22,890 nt of DNA. It comes from CAZCAQ01 sp964540135. GTDB taxonomy: Bacteria; Patescibacteriota; WWE3; UBA101185; UBA10185. Below the pieces are notes generated by a model. The model searched no databases, was not told the origin of the DNA, and saw nothing but the letters and a program-made list of their open reading frames with translations. The position numbers and the translations under genes are program-made. Numbering within the stretch: the stretch's first letter is position 1; every line of letters starts with the position of its first letter. This document shows, in pieces, positions 1 to 6,671 of the stretch. Location of the stretch: positions 1-22,890 of the forward strand of contig CAZILK010000015.1 in the NCBI GenBank assembly GCA_964540135.1, read 5' to 3'.

Positions 1-86
1 TCCCCTTTGAGTAAGCATATCCCCGCATTATTCCTTACAAGCTTTTCTCCCGTACCCAATGTCGTTAAACATACAAAATACGTCAT
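1..86 (-). CDS. possible partial CDS running off the left edge
   Basis: On the minus strand an ATG at 86 opens a frame of 28 codons that stays open to the window edge, with an in-frame TAA 18 bases before the ATG. The peptide begins MTYFVCLTTLGTGEKL. There is no clear Shine-Dalgarno site; the bases just before the ATG are CTAAAG. It lies downstream of the homing endonuclease on the same strand. It is too short to assign, and an open frame of this length can arise by chance. It could instead be untranslated flank or part of an RNA gene. Confidence 0.2.
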   Translation of the reverse strand, partial: MTYFVCLTTLGTGEKLVRNNAGICLLKG

Positions 87-189
87 CTTTAGTATAGCTA
101 ATTTTTAATCCATGAAGCAGTTCCCTATCGAATTTGTTGATATAAAAAAGAAAAAGGATTTCTGTTGTTAATTAACTAATTTAAATATT

Positions 190-741
190 TTATTTAACTT
201 TATTTATAATCACCTTTCCATATTTTTTATTAATTACTGAATTTAAGGATCTAAGTTTTTGCCCACCTACCTGCTGATTAGCCATTTGTTCTTTTATGGC
301 TATTAGTACCTTGTTTTCATATATACTAATCCCCTGCTTCTCAAAAGGTGTTTTGCGGGCCATATCTCTACTATTTAGTATTAATACAGCCTTTTTCCAG
401 GCAATATAAGAAGATCTTTTCTTAGCTTGAAGGGGGAAATTATCAAAGTGAGGTACAACCTTACTGATAATGTCTTTTCTGCTTCTAATGGTAAAGTAGG
501 CTGTTCCATAGATCTTATTTGCATCATTTATGATATTTACTGTACCGCAATTAAAGTACTCTTTGAGTTTTATAAGTATAGGAGCGTCATCTGCTCTTAT
601 GGAAACTTTAAAAACGGTAATCCAGTAGGTATATTGCGAAATGGAACCACTTTTACGTAAAGTATTTTCAGTGTTCAAGAACAGTGAGAAACAACCTTCA
701 CCATCAATAAGTCCAGAAACATACCACGGATTAAGCTTCAT
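190..741 (-). CDS. LAGLIDADG homing endonuclease
   Basis: This 183-residue protein is a single-motif LAGLIDADG endonuclease. The hallmark helix is near the N-terminus (GLIDGEG, residues 10-16; Asp13 is the expected metal-binding acid). It is followed by the usual beta-rich core with a PILIKLKEYFNCGTV segment around residues 54-68 and a KDIISKVVPHFDNFPL segment near 89-104, both typical of the LAGLIDADG_1 type. Single-motif members work as homodimers that cut a long site. Such genes in CPR bacteria often sit in rRNA introns, but neither flank here reads as rRNA and a plus-strand promoter starts only about 170 bases upstream, so it may be free-standing. No good Shine-Dalgarno site precedes the ATG. 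It shares an accessory-looking region with a tyrosine recombinase. Confidence 0.85.
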   Translation of the reverse strand: MKLNPWYVSGLIDGEGCFSLFLNTENTLRKSGSISQYTYWITVFKVSIRADDAPILIKLKEYFNCGTVNIINDANKIYGTAYFTIRSRKDIISKVVPHFDNFPLQAKKRSSYIAWKKAVLILNSRDMARKTPFEKQGISIYENKVLIAIKEQMANQQVGGQKLRSLNSVINKKYGKVIINKVK

Positions 742-908
742 AGAGCTAAAATATCAACTAATAACACCCTTAGCTATACTTACAATTCCAGTGAAAATAG
801 ATTTTACATTGGAGGTAGGCCTAAGCAACGCAACAGCAAGCTTGTGTATAAAAGATAGTTACAGTGCAAGACAATTTCCAAGATCCGAATGCCTAGAATA
901 ATTAAGTG

Positions 909-937
909 TTGACAAAAGCCACTTCCCCACCTATGCT
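909..937 (+). promoter_or_regulatory. promoter of the zinc-ribbon gene
   Basis: A perfect -35 TTGACA (909-914) is followed after 17 bases by a -10 TATGCT (932-937). An inverted repeat ACCTAT-gct-ATAGGT (929-943) overlaps the -10 box and could be an operator. The predicted start near 944 gives a leader of about 50 bases. Confidence 0.7.
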
Positions 938-952
938 ATAGGTTATAAGATC

Positions 953-976
953 AAATCTCCTAATTTTGGGAGATTT
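953..976 (+). promoter_or_regulatory. leader hairpin before the zinc-ribbon gene
   Basis: AAATCTCC (953-960) pairs perfectly with GGAGATTT (969-976) around an 8-base loop. It sits between the predicted transcription start and the GAGG ribosome site at 986-989. The 3' arm carries a GGAG, so the stem hides a second Shine-Dalgarno-like sequence. It could stabilise the leader or control translation; there is no direct evidence for either. Confidence 0.4.
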
Positions 977-994
977 TAAGTAAGCGAGGTTACA

Positions 995-1153
995 GTGAAG
1001 GAGACAGCAAGCGTCACGCACAAGAAGAATCCCAGCGGCCGAAAGGCGCCCAAACCCAAGACCAAGTCTTGTAGGTGCGGGAAAACAACGGTCGAAGTTC
1101 TTCCAGGTCAATACGTGCAGTGTACCCACTGCGGACAGTGGCTTAGTTACTAA
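995..1153 (+). CDS. small zinc-ribbon protein, GTG start
   Basis: This 52-residue gene starts with GTG at 995, five bases after GAGG (986-989). The frame has a TAA at 977-979 upstream and no ATG, so the GTG start is forced. The N-terminal half is very basic (many Lys, with His, Arg and Pro). The C-terminal half holds a four-cysteine knuckle pair: CRCG (CxC) and, 17 residues on, CTHCG (CxxC), then GQWLSY at the end. This is the layout of a zinc ribbon, and the basic tail suggests nucleic-acid binding. GC content is far higher than in neighbouring genes, which suggests transfer or unusual constraint. A good promoter, leader hairpin and ribosome site support it as a real gene. No specific family is recognised. 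Confidence 0.65.
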   Translation: MKETASVTHKKNPSGRKAPKPKTKSCRCGKTTVEVLPGQYVQCTHCGQWLSY

Positions 1154-1171
1154 CTAGTATACTGTTCGCGA

Positions 1172-1220
1172 CGGAGTGTCGAGGGAAAAATAAGCCTAAA
1201 AACTTACCCTCGACACTTCG
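1172..1220. repeat. long hairpin (14-bp stem) after the zinc-ribbon gene
   Basis: CGGAGTGTCGAGGG (1172-1185) pairs with CCCTCGACACTTCG (1207-1220), with one G-U pair and no gaps, around a 21-base A-rich loop. It begins 18 bases after the zinc-ribbon stop. It lacks a following T-run, so it is not a textbook rho-independent terminator. It may end the zinc-ribbon transcript in another way, form a structured RNA, or be a recombination site for the recombinase that starts about 150 bases downstream. The rest of 1221-1372 shows nothing recognisable. Confidence 0.5.
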
Positions 1221-1372
1221 GATCTCAACCTAGCTAACTACCCAATACAAGCTTTATTCGGTAATTCATGTAGTAACCAGTTATTCTGAAGATTGTAACT
1301 ACGATGCCTCATAAACTGAGCCTTTATGAATTAATGTCGCTTTTCCTGTAATATTCCTGTAGACTAAATACA

Positions 1373-2365
1373 ATGCCAGCCCCTGCCGAAGGTGATTTTG
1401 AACACCATATAACTCGCTATCTTGAATACTGTGAAATAGAGAGAAATCTCTCGCAAAACACCATCCGCATGTATCATTTTTACCTAAAAGATTTAAGTGA
1501 TTGGATGAGGACTTTCCTTGGGCGTGATGAAATAAACGTTTTTGACATCGATAACGACCTTATTCGCAAATACAGACTGGATTTAAATAGAAGAATCAGC
1601 ACCAAATCAAATGAAGAGTTCAAGAAGTCTACCCAAAAGACCTTTTTAGTAGCCATACGTGCCTTTTTAAAGTACCTTATTGTTGAAGTTGAACTAGATG
1701 TACTTACTCCTGAAAAAATAATCCTTGGTAAACCAGACCCCCGTATCCCTAAAGTCCTTGAAAATGACGAGCTTAAAAGACTCCTTGATAGTCAGAATCT
1801 AGCTAAAAGATCCGGTCTTCGTGACAAAGCTATCCTTGAGACATTATTTAGTACAGGACTTCGTGTTAGTGAACTTATTAATCTTGATGTTGATGACATT
1901 AAGCTTGAATCAGGGGAATTTGCAGTCATTGGAAAGGGGCGTAAAGTACGTACTGTTTATCTTAGTGATGCTGCAAAACAGTGGCTTGCTAGATATCTTG
2001 GGACAAGACGTGACAGTTTTAAACCACTCTTCCTTCGCTACAGTGGTAAGAAAATGGATGAAGGTGACATAGACGGTACTTCCCTACGCCTTACAGTACG
2101 TAGTGTGCAAAGACTTGTGAAGAAATATATAACTATGGCAGGAATTGTTACTGATGCAACTCCCCATACCCTAAGACATAATTTTGCAACAGGTCTATTA
2201 CAGCAAGGAGCTGATCTAAGGTCTGTTCAAGAGCTCTTAGGGCATAGTAGTGTCTCAACAACCCAAATTTACACCCATGTCACAAATAAACAGCTAAAAG
2301 ATGTTCATAAAAAGTTTCATCTTGATGTCGAGGCTCAACAAGACACAGAATCATCTATTATTTAA
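1373..2365 (+). CDS. XerC/XerD-type tyrosine recombinase
   Basis: This is a 330-residue site-specific recombinase of the phage integrase family. The N-terminal SAM-like DNA-binding core domain spans about residues 9-105, and the catalytic domain about 125-318. All six active-site positions are present with the same spacing as E. coli XerD: Arg164 (TGLRVSEL), Lys188 (IGKGRK), His265 and Arg268 (HTLRH), His291 (LGHSS) and nucleophile Tyr300 (IYTHV). The length is slightly above the usual 300 because of N- and C-terminal tails. The family resolves chromosome dimers at dif or moves integrative elements. The neighbouring homing endonuclease and GC-rich gene leave a mobile role open, while CPR genomes also use a single Xer for dimer resolution. 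There is no Shine-Dalgarno site; TAGACT at 1360-1365 could act as a weak -10 for leaderless transcription. Confidence 0.93.
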   Translation: MPAPAEGDFEHHITRYLEYCEIERNLSQNTIRMYHFYLKDLSDWMRTFLGRDEINVFDIDNDLIRKYRLDLNRRISTKSNEEFKKSTQKTFLVAIRAFLKYLIVEVELDVLTPEKIILGKPDPRIPKVLENDELKRLLDSQNLAKRSGLRDKAILETLFSTGLRVSELINLDVDDIKLESGEFAVIGKGRKVRTVYLSDAAKQWLARYLGTRRDSFKPLFLRYSGKKMDEGDIDGTSLRLTVRSVQRLVKKYITMAGIVTDATPHTLRHNFATGLLQQGADLRSVQELLGHSSVSTTQIYTHVTNKQLKDVHKKFHLDVEAQQDTESSII

Positions 2366-2384
2366 TTCGTTCACTTGAATTAAA
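2361..2384. terminator. weak AT-rich hairpin over the recombinase stop
   Basis: TTTAATTC (2361-2368) pairs perfectly with GAATTAAA (2377-2384) around an 8-base loop; the recombinase stop codon lies in the first arm. The convergent 802-residue gene ends at 2424. The stem is all A-T apart from one G-C pair and lacks a good T-run, so a terminator role is only possible. Confidence 0.25.
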
Positions 2385-2423
2385 ATTAAGATCGTATTTC
2401 AACCTACCTGTTTGAAAAAGCAA

Positions 2424-4832
2424 CTAGTTTAGTAGTTTTTGAGTTTCTAGGTCTATCTTAAGTGAGAAAACGGCGGCTACTTGATTATTACCTTCAGAAA
2501 AGATTATATTAAGTGCATACTCTGGAATAAGTGCATCTCCATCTTTGCTGCTGTAATGTGTCCTCTTGATACTGTATTTTACTCTCTGGTTGAAACCTCT
2601 AGGGCCAGTTTCCTTTAAAAAGGATCTTATCGCACTGATAATCTCATCTACATACTCACCCTGTTCTACTTGTTTAAGGACAAATGTAGCGCCTATCCGA
2701 CTCAGCGGCTCTATTAGACCATGTTGTAGTACTGTTTGGGTTGGTTTGTAATTCAAAACATCGTCTATTTGATCGTCTCTAAGACCGGCCGCCGCACCTA
2801 TCTCGAATGGAAAAGGGCCCTCTTCATCTAGAGGGTTTGCCGGGTCGTAGTATCTAATTTCTTTGTTACCCACAGTTAGGATTCCAGCACTCTCTGTTCT
2901 GAAAAAGCTAATTCCACCATTTTTCTCGTCTGCAACAAGCTCAGTAGGTATCCAAAATGCTTGGTCACTGCGCCTCCTAGTCGTTGAGTAGTGCCTAAGA
3001 ATACCGTTTCTGGAGGGTAGGATCGCTTGTACTACATTGTCCTTCTCAATTATATCTGGAGTGTTTTCAACATATACAATGTTCTCAAAAATTGATAAGT
3101 CTAGTCCCTTCGTATTTGGACCAATTTCATATGCGCTAGGCCTTTCAATACCATCAAACATAGACCTGTCAGGATCCATTGCAAGGTATGCTGCGGGCCC
3201 ACCCACTAGCAAAACTCTTTTCAAATACCCACTATTTGCATATATTAACATGTATGGTAGCTCTGCATTTTGGGTTTCATACATGGTAAAAGCAAGTTCG
3301 TTAGATATTTCTGTTCTTACTGGTTTGCCATTAATTCCCATTTCTTCTGCTGTCAGATTGCATATGTGTAAAGATTTTTCGCCTAATTCAGTTAATATTG
3401 CTTCACTGATATCGTCTGGGTAATTGTCGAACCAATCAGGTGCAACGCCTGCGTTAAAAAGCTTTCCAACTTGATCTACTAGTTGCTCAGTAAGCTTACT
3501 AAAACTTTGCAAGCTTTCATGGTAGTAATGCCCAGGGTTGTAGTTATTTTGTTGTAATTGAGAGTTTCTAACTGCTGAATCAAGAGATTCGAATAAAATG
3601 TTTCCGATAGTTGCTCCCCGCCCAGAATCAGTTAATTTATCTAAAGTATTCCTGTCCCCATTTCTATAACTTGTTAAACACTCCCTGGCATAAAGTCTGA
3701 GCATAGCAAGGCATGCTGGTTTATAATCGTAATCGAAACTAACAGTTGATGGGAAATCTCCGTATACTTTTAAAAACTGCTTTTTTTCATATTCACTAAG
3801 AGCTGCCTCCATTACCGAGTTATATTTAGTATCCTGAGATACGCTGTCTGCGGTTACACTTAGAGCACCGTATAAGTGCCCGGATAGTCTCAATGATAAA
3901 TTTTCCCATGATATATTCTCTGGTTTGATTATGAATGAATCGGCAGCATTTTCTCGTGTGAGTTCATCTAAAGACATGCCAGCAAAAAGCCGCAATGCAC
4001 TTGTATATAACTTAGTGACTTCTTCTACATAGGTTTCGACTGCTCTAGGCGATGCTAAGTGTTCCCCAGCGCTTAGAAGGTCCTCAGTTGGAGTTCCAGA
4101 GATTGTTCTCAAGACAAAGTCATAAGGGGTTGATGGGTAAGATGCAGGTAGAACATATAGATACTTATTTTCTGCTAGTGCAGGAACAAGTCCTGGTACT
4201 TGAAAACCAATATTTGTAACCATCTCACCTACTTGATCGACTGGGTCTTCTTGCACCTCCCTGACTGCCTCCTCGGCTTTTGCAATTGATACTCCGTCTA
4301 AAGCAGCACTAACTGCGGCATCTCTGTACGATCTCATTGCAATAGAGGTCTCTCCCCTACCGCCTAGGTCCAGTTCTTGTATATCTGGATCCCTTGAAGC
4401 TTGCTCAGCATAAAATCTTCCTATGTTCTTATTTATTTTAGGGAAAGGTGTTTTTCCAAGAATAGATTGAAGCATTTCCAAATCTGCTTCAAGTGGGGTA
4501 TGCGACTCCCCTTCTCTGCCTGTCAGTTCTCTTAAGCCAGGAACAACTTGTGGTGTTAATGCGCCAATCGCAGCACCTGCACCTACAAGACCCATTGCTT
4601 TTAACATCTGACGTCGAGTTAGTAGTACTGTGCCGTTAGTCTTTTCTGGCTTTTCAGGGATGATGTCTGTTACTTCATCGTCCTTATTGCCTACCTCGGG
4701 CGTGTATCTACTATGATCGGGGTTTGTAAGTGCGGGTAAGCCTCCTCCTCCTTCGTCCTCAAAAGTGTGGTTGAATTCTGGGCCAGACGCTTTCCACGCA
4801 TACCTGATTGAGTTTATAAAACCATTTGGCAT
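2424..4832 (-). CDS. unrecognised large protein with internal Tat-like signal
   Basis: This 802-residue protein matches no family I recognise. Residues 1-70 are polar, acidic and glycine-containing. They are followed by a twin-arginine-like motif TRRQMLK (72-78) and a hydrophobic stretch of about 16 residues (GLVGAGAAIGALTP, 81-94), then Pro and charged residues. This matches a Tat signal or signal anchor, but set about 70 residues in from the start. The remaining 700 residues are mixed helical and soluble-looking, with no obvious further membrane spans, repeats or catalytic motifs. The bulk is therefore predicted to lie outside the membrane, or to be tethered to it. The start is supported by a strong promoter placed so that transcription begins at the ATG. 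It is convergent with the recombinase and divergent from the 73-residue gene. Confidence 0.8.
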   Translation of the reverse strand: MPNGFINSIRYAWKASGPEFNHTFEDEGGGGLPALTNPDHSRYTPEVGNKDDEVTDIIPEKPEKTNGTVLLTRRQMLKAMGLVGAGAAIGALTPQVVPGLRELTGREGESHTPLEADLEMLQSILGKTPFPKINKNIGRFYAEQASRDPDIQELDLGGRGETSIAMRSYRDAAVSAALDGVSIAKAEEAVREVQEDPVDQVGEMVTNIGFQVPGLVPALAENKYLYVLPASYPSTPYDFVLRTISGTPTEDLLSAGEHLASPRAVETYVEEVTKLYTSALRLFAGMSLDELTRENAADSFIIKPENISWENLSLRLSGHLYGALSVTADSVSQDTKYNSVMEAALSEYEKKQFLKVYGDFPSTVSFDYDYKPACLAMLRLYARECLTSYRNGDRNTLDKLTDSGRGATIGNILFESLDSAVRNSQLQQNNYNPGHYYHESLQSFSKLTEQLVDQVGKLFNAGVAPDWFDNYPDDISEAILTELGEKSLHICNLTAEEMGINGKPVRTEISNELAFTMYETQNAELPYMLIYANSGYLKRVLLVGGPAAYLAMDPDRSMFDGIERPSAYEIGPNTKGLDLSIFENIVYVENTPDIIEKDNVVQAILPSRNGILRHYSTTRRRSDQAFWIPTELVADEKNGGISFFRTESAGILTVGNKEIRYYDPANPLDEEGPFPFEIGAAAGLRDDQIDDVLNYKPTQTVLQHGLIEPLSRIGATFVLKQVEQGEYVDEIISAIRSFLKETGPRGFNQRVKYSIKRTHYSSKDGDALIPEYALNIIFSEGNNQVAAVFSLKIDLETQKLLN

Positions 4833-4839
4833 TGTCAGT

Positions 4840-4868
4840 ATTATCTAATCTTGTGATATAAAGGTCAA
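4840..4868 (-). promoter_or_regulatory. promoter of the 802-residue gene, leaderless geometry
   Basis: On the minus strand, -35 TTGACC (4868-4863), a 17-base spacer and -10 GATAAT (4845-4840) are followed by only 7 bases before the ATG at 4832. Transcription would start at or next to the A of the start codon. No Shine-Dalgarno site is present, which agrees. Confidence 0.7.
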
Positions 4869-5001
4869 CAACAGGAGCCGAAATTCATATCGTTTTTCAT
4901 TGCCCTGAATACAACCTTAGGTAGTTAGATGTTACTTGAGAATAAAAGCATGAAAACCTTAGACACGCCGCATTGCTATTGATAGGACTATTGTCCGTAG
5001 T

Positions 5002-5029
5002 TTGATTCATTTGTATTTTAGAGTATGAT
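5002..5029 (+). promoter_or_regulatory. promoter of the 73-residue gene, leaderless geometry
   Basis: TTGATT (5002-5007), a 16-base spacer and TATGAT (5024-5029) are followed by 6 bases before the ATG at 5036. There is no Shine-Dalgarno site. Confidence 0.6.
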
Positions 5030-5035
5030 AGCAAT

Positions 5036-5257
5036 ATGACCGATATAACCAACAACCCCCCTTTCACTGGAGAGATTCTTGAGTTTGGTCAATCGATTGT
5101 AGGGTCAAAAAGAGAACTAAAAACCAAAAAAGATGTAGATCAGCTGCTTAAAGACTCTTGTAGTGGTTATCCGCCGGAAATTAAGCCTGTTTTAATACTA
5201 GATGCTAATGGGAACAAGCTTACAGTCGAGAATATAAAAGCACTACTGACTGCGTAA
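5036..5257 (+). CDS. hypothetical protein, 73 residues
   Basis: This is a small soluble protein without signal peptide or membrane span. It has a Lys-rich middle (KRELKTKKDVDQLLKD) and a C-terminal segment VLILDANGNKLTVENIKALL that would form a strand, a turn and a helix. It has one cysteine and no recognised family. A well-placed promoter directly before the ATG argues that it is a real gene. It is transcribed away from the 802-residue gene and converges on the 234-residue secreted protein, with 19 bases between the two stops. Confidence 0.65.
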   Translation: MTDITNNPPFTGEILEFGQSIVGSKRELKTKKDVDQLLKDSCSGYPPEIKPVLILDANGNKLTVENIKALLTA

Positions 5258-5276
5258 TTTTTATCCTTTATTCAAC

Positions 5277-5981
5277 TTAATTTGCTTGTTTGTGACTTAT
5301 GGTCTTGCTGTAAATCACGAACTTATTGTTTAACCATGAATTCTGTATCGTATCATCGTATCTTGCTAGTAGCGACATACTGATGTTACATACCTGTCCG
5401 TTGGTTGAAAAGTTCATTCTTGAAGTTGATGTATTTTGTGAAGCTGTAGAGCCTTTATCACACCCTGTTATTCTCCATTTCCAGTAAGAAAAAGAGTTAA
5501 CTAATGGGACTGTAGGGACTGATGATTGCACATAGTACTTTTCGCTGTAGCTCGAAGGGTTAGTTCCAAAAACAAATGTAGGGTTGGCAAATTCTAGTTT
5601 ATGGTTAATTGCACCTGCAACTCCAAAAGAACTGGTGTTATCAAATCCTGGCGTTAGGCTGATAAGACAACTAGTACCTACTTTAGGCATTCTGATGTTA
5701 TTAAATGTAGCTGTTTTACCTACGTTCTTTAAAAAGACAAACTTTCCACATACTGATCCCATCCAATCCATGCCTTGGGGGTTAGTTAAACCTGTATATG
5801 AGGCTGTAAACGAAATTGCTTTACCCGGTAGAATGTTCTGAACTGGATAAGGGTAGTTTATAACTACATCTTGGCCTTGTGCTTTTAGAACAGATGGTTC
5901 GTAAGCAAAAGCCTTATTTGAAGCCAAAAAAAGCCCTAACATTAATACTAATAGATTTAGTTTAAGTATGTGTATTCTCAT
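5277..5981 (-). CDS. secreted protein of unknown function, 234 residues
   Basis: The N-terminus is a clear Sec signal peptide: MRIHILKLN, a Leu-rich core, then ASNKAFA with predicted cleavage after residue 26 before YEP. The mature part of about 208 residues is rich in Ser, Thr, Asn and aromatic residues, looks like a beta-sandwich, and has four cysteines (near GSVCGKF, GTSCLIS, TGCDKG and GQVCNIS) that could form two disulfides. There is no LPXTG motif or C-terminal anchor, so it is probably released or loosely bound. No family is recognised. The ATG has a promoter directly upstream in leaderless geometry; an AAGGA is present but only one base from the ATG, too close for normal use. Confidence 0.75.
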   Translation of the reverse strand: MRIHILKLNLLVLMLGLFLASNKAFAYEPSVLKAQGQDVVINYPYPVQNILPGKAISFTASYTGLTNPQGMDWMGSVCGKFVFLKNVGKTATFNNIRMPKVGTSCLISLTPGFDNTSSFGVAGAINHKLEFANPTFVFGTNPSSYSEKYYVQSSVPTVPLVNSFSYWKWRITGCDKGSTASQNTSTSRMNFSTNGQVCNISMSLLARYDDTIQNSWLNNKFVIYSKTISHKQAN

Positions 5982-5987
5982 TCCTTT

Positions 5988-6016
5988 ATTGTACTAAAAA
6001 AACACTAATTTGTCAG
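5988..6016 (-). promoter_or_regulatory. promoter of the secreted 234-residue protein, leaderless geometry
   Basis: On the minus strand, CTGACA (6016-6011), a 17-base spacer with a T-run, and TACAAT (5993-5988) are followed by 6 bases before the ATG at 5981. Confidence 0.65.
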
Positions 6017-6034
6017 CTTTTTTTACTTACTCAC

Positions 6035-6310
6035 CTAGAAAGTGGTTGGATCGTGCTCGGGTGAAATTATTGATCTTGTATGTCTTTGGATACCGGACAT
6101 GCCTGTTGCTTTTTTTCCGGCGCCCTTTGGTTGGAAGTGATACCAGGGTCTTACTTGCGCGTTCACTGTACCAACAGGATGGTGAATTTTTGCTATAGAC
6201 CCGTCAGGCCTTGTAACCTCGACAACTGAGCCTGCCGGTATAATGTCATCAATCCCTCTTCTAGTATCTTCGGTACCTGCTTCTACTGCTGGTATATTGT
6301 TTCCTAACAT
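6035..6310 (-). CDS. hypothetical protein, 91 residues
   Basis: This is a small soluble protein with no signal peptide or membrane span. A central part (about residues 20-60) is rich in Gly, Val, Pro and Ile (IIPAGSVVEVTRPDGSIAKI), suggesting a small beta-barrel or SH3-like fold. The C-terminal 30 residues are basic and His-containing. No family is recognised. The start is well supported: GAGAGG lies 6 bases before the ATG, and a TATAGT -10 box lies further upstream. It ends with TAG. It is downstream of the 64-residue ORF on the same strand but has its own -10 box. Confidence 0.7.
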   Translation of the reverse strand: MLGNNIPAVEAGTEDTRRGIDDIIPAGSVVEVTRPDGSIAKIHHPVGTVNAQVRPWYHFQPKGAGKKATGMSGIQRHTRSIISPEHDPTTF

Positions 6311-6316
6311 ATTTAT

Positions 6317-6336
6317 CCTCTCAAATAATTACTATA
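6317..6336 (-). promoter_or_regulatory. -10 box and ribosome site of the 91-residue gene
   Basis: On the minus strand TATAGT (6336-6331) is followed by a short leader with GAGAGG (6322-6317) and 6 bases to the ATG at 6310. No good -35 is visible. The leader would be only about 14 bases, nearly all ribosome site. Confidence 0.5.
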
Positions 6337-6386
6337 CTAATTTTAGCTTGAGTCCAGGTTTTAGACAAATTAAAATAGCGCATAAA

Positions 6387-6581
6387 TCACCTGTTTGGCC
6401 ACCCGCCAGGACCTGTAGTTTTAAGCATATCTAATTCATTTAAGTAGTTAATCTCAGACTCTTTGGGAATAACCTGTCTGAAAACAGTTCTTTTTACTCC
6501 AGCAGTGTCTACCACCACCTTAGTAATATACCTATCTCTGTCTTCTGGCTTCGTTGCTTTGTCTTTTTCTATAGACACCAA
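6387..6581 (-). CDS. small ORF after the SPFH gene, start uncertain
   Basis: A 64-residue frame with a TTG start at 6581 (or GTG at 6578) ends in TGA at 6387. It is polar and charged (RDRYITKVVVDTAGVKRTVF) and ends with GPGGWPNR. The same frame is open for 30 further codons upstream, back to the TAG that ends the SPFH gene at 6674-6672. Those codons look protein-like (GGPDDLEDDQEVV) but contain no ATG, GTG or TTG except the TTG at 6581. So it is either a small gene with a weak TTG start, or a C-terminal part of the SPFH protein separated by an in-frame amber codon. No family is recognised. Confidence 0.5.
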   Translation of the reverse strand: MVSIEKDKATKPEDRDRYITKVVVDTAGVKRTVFRQVIPKESEINYLNELDMLKTTGPGGWPNR

Positions 6582-6671
6582 TCCCGACCTATTCTCTTTA
6601 CTTACTACCTCTTGGTCATCTTCTAGATCGTCAGGACCGCCTTCAATATAAGAGCCATAGTCAATCGTTGC

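Noticed and set aside
641..901. An 86-residue plus-strand frame upstream of the zinc-ribbon promoter
   Set aside because: It overlaps the endonuclease start on the other strand, its first part is antisense to that gene, and it has no ribosome site or recognisable motif.
915..950. A dif-like Xer site starting ACTTCC near the zinc-ribbon promoter
   Set aside because: Only the first bases resemble known dif arms; the 11-6-11 arm layout is absent, and the palindrome fits an operator better.
902..1129. A 75-residue minus-strand frame opposite the zinc-ribbon gene
   Set aside because: The plus strand there has a promoter, a ribosome site and a four-Cys protein; the minus frame has no such support and resembles no family.
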